Shown here: positions 1 through 64,000 of the stretch, one piece after another
Layout of the letters: each line of letters starts with the position of its first letter
How positions within the stretch are numbered: the first letter of the stretch is position 1
Origin: Thamnaconus septentrionalis
Lineage: Eukaryota > Chordata > Actinopteri > Tetraodontiformes > Monacanthidae
NCBI GenBank assembly: GCA_009823395.1
Contig: CM020513.1
Location: forward strand, 3,864,501-3,928,500
DNA length: 64,000 nt
Reading direction: 5' to 3'
The notes under the pieces: generated by a model
Databases searched by the model: none
What the model was told of the DNA's origin: nothing
What the model saw: the letters and a program-made list of their open reading frames with translations, nothing else
Made by a program: the position numbers and the translations under genes

Positions 1-750
1 GATATTTTAGGCTCATTGGCAAATGGAATGTCAAAGTATTTTTACTCATCGCAGTGTCAAACATTTATTGTTTGTGTATGATTCACTGGGTTGTGGCCTG
101 AATTCAAAAGGACAGAATAATTTACCACCTGTGTACCCTTTTTATATTGTCTAATAGTTTTTGTGTCAAGGCTAAATAGAAGGTCAGTGAAATGCCAAAT
201 CAAAACGTATTTTAATATTGTGTTACATCAAATATGTTTTGATAGGGTTTGTGCGTTTGCCTGAAATCCTTCCATGGCTGCAACATGGTGATTGTGACTT
301 TCTCACCCATTGCTGTTGCTGCACGACCATCAGTGGCCCGCTGGGCGTTTTTGTGGGGATGCGCAGACGACGTCTTTCGGTCCTGTTGATTAGATCCATC
401 TCACAACCATGTGCAGATTCAGCAGAATCTGGTCGGCATGCTTGAAGATACGCTGGTCTTAATATTGATTGAATTATTTTTTCCTGTAAATGCATGGAAA
501 TGGGGGAAAGAAAGGCTCATAAATAATTTTTCTCCATTTTTAAAGGGCAAGTTGCACAGTTGTAAAAACCTGGCCATCACAGACAGAATGCCGAGAACAA
601 GGAGGCTAATATTCATCCTTCTTGCAGGATACACATGTATACATGCAAATACCACAACACCCATAATTGGGAAACTGTCTTATTTCTTGTCTAGAGGGTT
701 CGTGGGTTTCCTATGTGCATCTTCTGGCTGTGTTTGGAGGAATGGGGGAC

Positions 751-802
751 GTGGTGATGGTGGTGATGGTGGTGATGGTGGTGATGGTGGTGATGGTGGT
801 GG
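751..802. repeat. GGTGATGGT 9-mer tandem repeat
   Basis: About five to six head-to-tail copies of a 9-nt GGTGATGGT unit. Noncoding minisatellite-like tract. Confidence 0.85.
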
Positions 803-1751
803 ATGTGTCACCTGAAGCGACCACACACAGGAAATGACATCCCTCCCGGAATGTTAAGGAGGCCTTTTTTAATATATGACAGCCAAGTCAGCATGGAAAC
901 AGCCCTTCCAATGGCGTGCCACTGGGCACTGACACACACACACGCACACACACACGCACCAAGACAGGCTGACAGCAACACACCAAAACACACACACACA
1001 CTGCACATAAAACAACGTGGCAGCACATGCACTGCGAAGGTTCACAGAGCTTCAGAAGAAGAAGATGCATCTCGCTAGCCAGGCCACGTAAGTCCTCTTC
1101 AAAATGTCATTCCACAGTCACATGATTTGCCTGTTTTTTTTTTTTTTTGTTTTGTGCGCGCGCGAGAGCAGCTGTGTTTTGTGGCGACGATTGTGATTCT
1201 TCGTCTCCGTCATGCCGGCTGCCACATAAAAGGCGCAACTTGTGGGCGGATGCCTTGTGTTTTTTGTGGCGTGCTTCTTGAATTCCGGTCTCGTGCTTGC
1301 GATTCAACAGGGCAAATCAGGTGTCAGGAAAGGCTGTGTGTGTATCGAAATACCAAAAAAAACACAAAAAAACAGCACAATCTTTTGTTTGTTCACTCTC
1401 GGGAGAAGTAGGACACAACTGCGCCTGCAGTCATGGATGCTTGGCTTCAGAAATTTGTGTGCCAGCCAGCGTGTGTCCCTGCGTGACAGAGTGGATGAAG
1501 CGCGTCCTCAGCCGTTGCGCGCCATCAGCGCGGCGGCAGCAGTGGCGACCTGGGAACGTCTTCACCCGTGGTCAGCTCGTGTTGTGTTATCGCGGGCCCT
1601 CACTCTGATTGGCGGCAGGCAGGAGGATTGATTGTCAGCTCTAGGTGCTCGCGATGACGTTGTGTTTGTTAGCTTTTTTTTTGTGCGTTTGCCTGTGGCC
1701 GCTGTCCAAACTGGCTGAGAGTGAACATGCAGCTGGTGATCACATCTCAGG

Positions 1752-1753
<2 letters not shown>

Positions 1754-1794
<41 letters not shown>
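1754..1794. repeat. (CTG)n trinucleotide tract
   Basis: About 13 uninterrupted CTG units. Noncoding here; similar CTG-type tracts recur at about 37.6 kb and, as GCT codons, inside exon 21. Confidence 0.9.
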
Positions 1795-1796
<2 letters not shown>

Positions 1797-2647
1797 CTAG
1801 CAGGTCACGAAGCGCCTCTGCAATAGCTGCAAGAGTGGAAAAAAGAATAACGAATCATGTCACGCACGTGGCAGACCGAACATTTCCCAAATCGTTTCTA
1901 TTTATTTCTTAATCCATCAGGGAAAGAGTCCATCTCAGAAGGTTGTTACCTTGTGTCCATCGCCTTCATTTCAAGCAAACCAGTAAAATTTGTTTCTGCT
2001 AGCTTGAACCTGGTTGCCAAAGCTCACAGTTTTCTTTTAGGAACATTAGCAAAAATCTGCTCTTGCACCGTTGCAGCATCTGCGCTAATCTGTTTAACCA
2101 CAGCTCGGTTCACAGTCACTTCTTGTCGGCCTTCTTCTGGGGTTTTTAATGTTCGCTCTCAGCCGCTTCTGAACTAAAAGCACCATAGGAGCAACTGGAA
2201 CTGCTCTCCACTGGTCATCCAGCGGCGTATGAAGCTCAGCGTCCACTCTGCGTCGGTTTTTACCCATTTATCTAACAAACATTCCAAACTGGTCATGCTA
2301 AGCGCAATAAGTACCTCACCGTCGCTGAGTCTCATTCTCGCAACAGCGACAAGCCACTTTCCCCCCAGAGGAGAACGTAGCAGGCATGTGCTCCGATCCG
2401 TGGCCTTATATGTATGTGCAAGGCTGCAGCGATGATGTAAGTCGCCGTGCCTTCATCCATAAGTGGAGAAAATGAGATGCTGGCAGGTTGAGAGGGAGGT
2501 GGTGGTAGTGGGGGTAGGAGGAGAGGAGAGCAGAGGAGAGCAGAGGAGAGGAGAGATTAGCTGGAGCTGCGAGGTTACGCTTCTCTGTGCTGATGACTCA
2601 CCTCGCAGCACATGAGAGAGAAAGCACTGCGACAGCACTGAGGTGTG

Positions 2648-2649
<2 letters not shown>

Positions 2650-2686
<37 letters not shown>

Positions 2687-2702
2687 CTGTGTGTGTGTGT
2701 GT
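2650..2702. repeat. (GT)n microsatellite
   Basis: Long GT dinucleotide run with one CCTG-type interruption. No gene context. Confidence 0.9.
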
Positions 2703-5700
2703 CGCACGTGCGTGTGCTCCATTACTCCTGCTGGTGCAGTGCATTTATGTGGAGGAGGACTTCCTCTTGTGAACTTCTCCTCTTTTGTTTGGCGCAAAAG
2801 TCATAAATCACGGCGCTACAGCCGTAGTGGCTCTCAGGGCTCGGCTCCAGGTTTGTCCCCTCGGGGGGCGACAGTGGAGCAGCAGCCAACAAACCGGCTT
2901 TGATTTTTGCAGAATAAAGTGGTCAAGAGGAGGCCCGAGGACACGAGAGAAAGAAGGGCATCTCCGTCTGTCCTATTTATTTCTTTTTTTACTGGTTAAA
3001 TTTGCACTGGCTGCACGTGCACGCTTTGATGTGAGCGGTGGCAGGCGGCTGGCTACTCGTGTGAGAAGGCTGCTGATGCTCGGAGGCTTGCGTGCCGAGG
3101 AGATGCAAGCGGAGGGATGCCAATGTGAAATCAAAGCGCTGCAGTGCACTGTGCACATGGTTTTTTCTTTCTCTTTCCTCGTTCTCTGCAGCCGGCTTCG
3201 AGCAGCCGCCGCTGACCCACTGCTGCCTCCCGCTTCCCCAGTGACACACTACTGGTTCCCATTCACGGTCCCTCTAATGTGCGTGCAAATCATGGCCGAG
3301 TGCGGTCGAGACTGGCGGGCGGGGGGGGGGGGTTGGTCGAGCCTGCGTCCGTTGCAGTTTCTTCATCCCCTAATGGCCACTGTGTCTTACACCCTCGATA
3401 ATGATGATGTGCGCTGCCGGACGAATCGGGGGATCTCTTTGAATGCCGGCCCAGTCGATGGGAGGTGACAGAGTGTGTCGCTGGTGGAGCGCAGAGATGA
3501 TTCCATTAATGGCGCGGACTTGAATGGGGAAGGCTACAAACAGGAAGTGGTGACGTCACCGACGGGATGCAGCTGCAGCCAAGACTGATGGGTGATATCT
3601 GAGAAAACAAAAACAAGAAAAATCATCATTAATACAAAGAGATGTCAGTGGAGAGTCTGGGAATGGGAATATTGTAAAGGAAAATACAAACAAAAATTGA
3701 TTATGCTGATGAATGGCTGGATGTGTTCATTGGTTTAAGGTGCAAAAATAAAAAAAAGCGTTAATATCTCTCTGCTGTTTAATATTCGTCTTTCCTGCCC
3801 CACAGAGGCCAAAAACAGATGCTGTAGGTTCAAAGTTTTTTTTTCTTTGTAAAATAATAATTCTTTCAAGGATAACACAGAATTCACATAGTATTTTCTC
3901 CTTCAATAGGAATTAAAAGAAGGTGGAAAAAATACGTTGGAGCATTTCACAATTTTTTTGTCACTGAATGTGACTCACAATCTTGTGTTGCGTTCACGAT
4001 TCTTTTGATTGTCTTATGGTGATTATTATTATGTTCATTTTCAAACATTTAATTAATTTTTCATTTGTAGCTTCTCAGCAGCAGGTGCTGCATAAAAGAT
4101 GTTGGAGGGTTTTTTTTATTCCTTTTTTTTTTTTTTGGACATATGAGCACAAAGTGAATTTAGGTCCATTGATGCCTGAAGGCTTTCTGGCCTTTAGTCA
4201 CCCAGAAGTAACGACCACAACCACAAAAGGAACTGTTTTGCATTTCAGACAAGGCCTGATGTTCATTTGTGTTATAAAAGGCTCCATTGTAAGTCTGATG
4301 ATTTCTGAAGAACCTTGACCTTCACTATTTAAATCATACGTCATTAATGATTAAACACCTCACTGGTTTTGTAAAATCTCTTTTATTTTGTTTTTGACTA
4401 TGTTTAAAGTGATGCAACTGCAAAAAAATTTTAAGGAAATTCAAACCCTTCGTCATCTGTCTGATGACATTTCTAGCAGCGGCAAAGAGAAATTCTGAAA
4501 AAAAAAAAAAGTATTTCGGCTGAGCTGCAAAACATCTTCAGGCTCTCAGAAACCAGTCGAGTTGCCTTCACTCAGCCTTCTGAGGCTGCACAGCGGCCGG
4601 CTCTATAATCAGTCCATCTTTTTGGAGGGAGGCCTCCTGCGCTCGCCACCCATCATCTCTGTGTAAGCCGGTCTGGTGGGTCGAGAGTGAGAGCGAGAGA
4701 CGTGCCCTCGTCTCACCGCTCAGGTGAGAAGGTGTCTCACCTCCGCTGCGACTCCCAAGTCTAGACTAATAGACTTAAACCCCGAGGCTTAGCGCGCCAC
4801 CGGCGTGTCAGCCTAATGACTGCAAAGCAACCCGAGCCGCTACATGACTAGCCGGGTGGCGTGGGCACAGCTCGCAGGGGGCGGAGCCAAGGAAGTCAAC
4901 AAACACAGTCCGCATGCAGAGTAACACATGTAGTAGTAGGACGGATGGTTGTCATATATATTGTTTTATGACAACATATACAACATATTGGAGACAAGCA
5001 ATCATTCACACTGACACTTACACCTCGGGCTAATTTAGAGACCCCAATTTGCTTCACATGCATATTTTTGGACCGCGGGAGGAATTCGGAGAACCAGGAG
5101 AGAACCAGTATCAATCGATCGTCCAACATTCCGTTGTTTGCATATGCAATTTGATTTTCTATTTTAATTTTCTGAAAAAAACCTCTGGAGATCTGGAAAT
5201 CTTCTTTCTTTGTGGTCTTGAGAACAGAATGAGAACAGTAAACGTTGAGATGATGGAGGACGCCGGAGGGAGACGCATGAGTTCTAAAAACAAATCCATG
5301 ACCTCCCTGTTAGACCTTGAGTGAACAAGTTGTACATATCTGGAAGATGCTGCAGGCATTTGCCTTTGTGGAAATCAGGACAGTACGTGCGCCACACCAT
5401 CAGCGCACAACTCTAAATGCACGACGTATGGATGGAACGAACGGTACGAATGTTGAAGCACTCCGTTTGTATCTGCCACGAGGCTCCAGCACGTTCCATC
5501 TTCAACACGCCGACTCTGCATCTGGCTCACTGTCTGTACCTGTCACATGGATTTGTAAATCGTGGAGCAACTCGCGATGCCATTGTGCCAAGGTTGCTCG
5601 CCTGCCAAGCAACCAAGTGACTGGAATCAAAGTGCAAAGTCTGCTGCAAGTTGACCTTAGAAGTACCAGAGGGCGACGGTGAGTGCAGCCAGCCCTGCTA

Positions 5701-5791
5701 CAGACAATTAGCGCAGAGGAGCACTTCTATCAGAAGTAGAGGGCGTTTTTTTTTTTTTTTTTACATTAGAAGAAGAACGTCCCCCACAATG

Positions 5792-5840
5792 GAAGAAGAA
5801 GAAGAAGAAGAAGAAGAAGAAGAAGAAGAAGAAGAAGAAG
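5792..5840. repeat. (GAA)n trinucleotide tract
   Basis: About 16 GAA units. They create a spurious poly-Glu/poly-Ser open frame on the two strands; no gene is inferred. Confidence 0.9.
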
Positions 5841-6192
5841 ACACGGCAGCACTCAAGGCTTTTCTTAGCTTGAAATATGTTTCAAAACGTTTCCCCACCG
5901 GCTTTTGCCCAGAGTTTAATAAAAACACTGCGGCACGTTGGAGCTGGAAATGGGGGCACTGACACACAGCTAACGTTGGCCCCGAGTGCTAAAAGGAAGC
6001 CTGGAGCTGTTAGCATCTGGCACGACTGGCCACAAGCAATCTGAATGGACCAGTCAGAGGGTCCGTCCATTCACCTGGAACCAGTTTGGCTTTTAAAGGA
6101 GCCTTTCTCTTGTACAGTACTTACTCATCAGATGAAGCGAGAAGGATAGCAAATAAATAAAATTCATTGCTCTTTTTCGATATCCACATGCG

Positions 6193-6272
6193 TATTCATT
6201 CATTCATTCATTCATTCATCTTCTATACCCGCTTATTCCAATTCAGGGTCACGGGGGTCTGCTGGAGCCTAA
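6193..6272 (-). mobile_element. LINE/SINE 3'-tail fragment (RTE/Rex3-like), probably on the minus strand
   Basis: An ATTC tetranucleotide run is followed by a segment reading CTTCTATACCCGCTTATTCC and then a GGGTC..GGGGGTCTGCTGGAGCCT motif. This arrangement resembles the conserved 3' tails of fish RTE-type LINEs and the SINEs that share them. Orientation is inferred from the simple-repeat tail lying on the left. Only the tail is present, so no protein is encoded. Confidence 0.5.
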
Positions 6273-6299
6273 CATGCGTATTCCTCCCTTTAATTATTT

Positions 6300-6807
6300 T
6301 TTTTTTCATGTGAGCATATTGCAAAAACAGAATGTAAATATGCCCCCCCCCCCTCACCCCAGTCTCCCCCCGGAGGGAAGCCCCTCGATTTTTCTTGCTG
6401 ACCGCCCCTGCAAAACATCCCCCGCTTGAGGAAGCGCTGCGCGCGAGGAGCCGCTACACCGGAAACAACCGAAAATTCAAAGACAAACCGCAAACTTCCC
6501 AAACAGATGCTACAACCGAGATCCTACCTCACCTCCTCCCCTTCCTCCTCCTCCTCCTCCTCCCCTTTCTCCCACCTCCTCCCCTCTCTGTCTACGCTGT
6601 ACACTCTCTCTACCTCTCTCTCACACACACATACACACACACGGACGCCTGGACGCTGCAGCGTTTTTTAGGAGTGTTTTCAGCCCCGGCTCGGAGGAAG
6701 GAGGCGGTGGAGGAGGAGGAGGAGGTGGAGGAGGAGGAGAGGAACCATGTCCACATCCTGACCTTATTTTTTTCCCCATTTTATTTCCTCCCCCTTTTTT
6801 TTTACCG

Positions 6808-6849
<42 letters not shown>

Positions 6850-7265
6850 AAATCAAAATAAAAACACCAAAACCGCGCGACTGCACATCGAATGGATCGG
6901 CGGCCGTCGGTCGAGCGCTAGTCGGGCGGTCGGTCGGGCGGGCGGGAGGAGAGTGCGCGCTGCCGGAGTGTCATTGCAGACATGGGTCGCGGCGGCTCGG
7001 CACCTTTCCTCCAGCTCCTCGGGGAGTGTTTCCGCCGTCAGTCCTTCAGCGCTGGAAATGGCGATGCGATGCTGAGCGAGAGAGAAGACGCAGCGGAGGC
7101 AGCGGATGCCAGGGACTAACTACTAGAGAGAGAGAGAGAGACATAGGGAGAGAGGGAGAGAGATAGAGAAAGAGAGAGAGAGAGACACGACAGGATCAAC
7201 CTGCAGCCTTTTTCTCTGCTACGGGGCTCGGATATCTCGGTATCTCGGAGACGGACGGTAGTACC
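6300..7265 (+). promoter_or_regulatory. tjp1: tjp1 upstream promoter and 5' leader region
   Basis: The block before the long-isoform ATG turns GC- and CpG-rich, most clearly at about 6880-7060, and contains a TC tract (6808-6845) and a GA tract (about 7122-7184). It ends in a strong initiation context at 7266, with A at -3 and G at +4. The transcription start cannot be placed; the TC tract may lie in the core promoter and the GA tract in the leader. No convincing TATA box was identified. Confidence 0.6.
6982..7119 (+). other. upstream open reading frame in tjp1 leader (45 codons)
   Basis: An ATG at 6982 opens a 45-codon frame closed by TAA at 7117-7119, about 150 bases before the main ATG and in a different frame from it. 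If transcription starts upstream of 6982, this frame could dampen translation of the long isoform. It is not recognised as a protein. Confidence 0.35.
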
Positions 7266-63298
<56,033 letters not shown>

Positions 63299-64000
63299 GT
63301 ACGCTGTCCTCTCTCTGTCCTTTTGGGGGAACCTGTGGGCTGGTGATTCACCGACAACTTGTTGTCATCGCTTTAATCACACGCTCTCACCTTCCTTTTT
63401 CGATTTCTGCCTCATGCATGCGCTGGCCTCCGTTGCTTCCTTTCACCCCGTTTGTTTTGTTTGTTTGTTTTTTGCTCTCCTCGCACGCTCGCACTTTTAA
63501 TTTTTTTTTTTTTTGTATTTGGCAGCTAATTCATCCGCAAGCTCTAAATGCAAACAAAGACGGTTCCAATCACGAAGACAGTTGATGTTCATTTTTGACA
63601 GCAGCAAAAGTCCATCCAGCATCTCCAAAAAAAAAAAAAAAAAAAAAAAAGGCAGATTGTTCTGTATGAACCATGGCGCTGCCTGATCTGTGCAGAGGAA
63701 TCTCTTATCTCATCTTCCAATCAGTGGCTGCGTTTCCATTACAGTTTTTCACAAAATAAAAACAATGTTTCTAAAAATTTCCACAAAGTACAATTGTGAT
63801 TTTCGGGTGTTTCCATTGAATGGTGCGAAGCGCATGAGCCGTAATTCTCGTAAAATCTCATCCCGCAAGATTTACGAGAATTACGTTTGCTTTTGCTTGT
63901 TTACGTTTGTTTGCTGTCAAGGGTGGTGGTTATGCTTTTCGCTTTGATTGCTTAAATATTCAGTCTCCTCCTCCGTCCAAACATAACGCGCCATTCATTC
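63299..64000 (+). other. tjp1: intron 28, partial
   Basis: 701 bases to the window edge with T and A runs, then the start of an inverted family B element. No terminal coding exon was found here. Confidence 0.8.
63726..64000 (-). mobile_element. TIR element, family B copy 3 (inverted, runs off edge)
   Basis: Begins GCTGCGTTTCCATTACAG and matches the reverse complement of the element at 59230, including AACATAACGCGCCATTC near the window end. The other end lies outside. Confidence 0.78.

Larger units (their letters stand above)
1..6190. other. upstream region, no gene recognised
   Basis: No open frame here resembles a known protein or has a credible exon structure. Visible contents are a 9-nt-unit repeat (751-802), CA/GT tracts, a CTG tract (1754-1794), a GT tract (2650-2702), A and T runs and a GAA tract (5792-5840). 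The part from about 3.6 to 4.5 kb is AT-rich and featureless. Distal regulatory sequence for tjp1 is possible but not shown. Confidence 0.6.

Noticed and set aside
2785..3468. 227-codon open frame upstream of tjp1
   Set aside because: No similarity to a known family, crosses T runs and a G run, and lacks conserved motifs or splice logic.
5651..5967. Poly-Glu / poly-Ser frames
   Set aside because: Translations of a GAA trinucleotide tract.
6395..7075. 226-codon open frame across the promoter
   Set aside because: Composed of CT/CA/GGA repeats in the leader and promoter; no recognisable protein.
63299..64000. Terminal tjp1 exon within the window
   Set aside because: No DPKTWQNK-like or PNYLVGANCVSVLIDHF-like coding sequence was found in the last 700 bases.

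Overview
The window is vertebrate genomic DNA, almost certainly from a ray-finned (teleost) fish. It has long introns with GT-AG junctions, abundant dinucleotide and trinucleotide microsatellites, and many short non-autonomous DNA transposons of the hAT and Harbinger kinds that are typical of fish genomes. Nothing bacterial, viral or organellar was recognised. The species cannot be named from the sequence.

One gene explains essentially all the coding signal: tjp1, encoding the tight-junction scaffold ZO-1, on the + strand. I assembled 28 coding exons by matching the conserved ZO-1 protein and requiring splice dinucleotides and compatible phases. They run from an ATG at 7266 to a splice donor at 63298, and the last coding exon lies beyond the right edge. 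The order is: a long-isoform N-terminus (exons 1-2), PDZ1 (exons 3-6), PDZ2 (exons 6-8), an acidic/RS-rich linker (exons 8-11), PDZ3 (exons 12-13), SH3 (exons 14-15), guanylate-kinase-like (GUK) domain (exons 15-19), an acidic region (exon 20), a symmetric cassette at the position of the mammalian alpha exon (exon 21), proline-rich exons (22-26), and ZU5 (exons 27-28). The assembled reading is about 1,814 codons. Whether this is tjp1a or tjp1b cannot be settled here.

Layout: 1-6.2 kb is upstream sequence with no recognisable gene. About 6.3-7.3 kb is the upstream promoter and leader. Intron 1 (7.6 kb) and intron 2 (25.9 kb) follow. Inside intron 2, a GC- and CpG-rich block at about 28.15-29.15 kb with a strong donor at 29132/29133 looks like an internal promoter for a shorter isoform starting at ATG 40966. 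From 41 to 63.3 kb the exons are closely spaced and separated by microsatellites and transposons.

Two things deserve attention. First, the conserved frame is broken by a one-base deficit in exon 6 and by about five frame switches in the very GC-rich middle of exon 22, while splice sites and flanks are intact; sequence or assembly error is the simplest explanation. Second, the introns carry several identifiable non-autonomous transposon families. They include a five-copy hAT-like family with 8-bp target duplications and a three-copy family ending in GCTGCGTTTCCAT. I found no evidence of a wholly new biological system; the novelty lies in isoform structure, repeats and sequence integrity.
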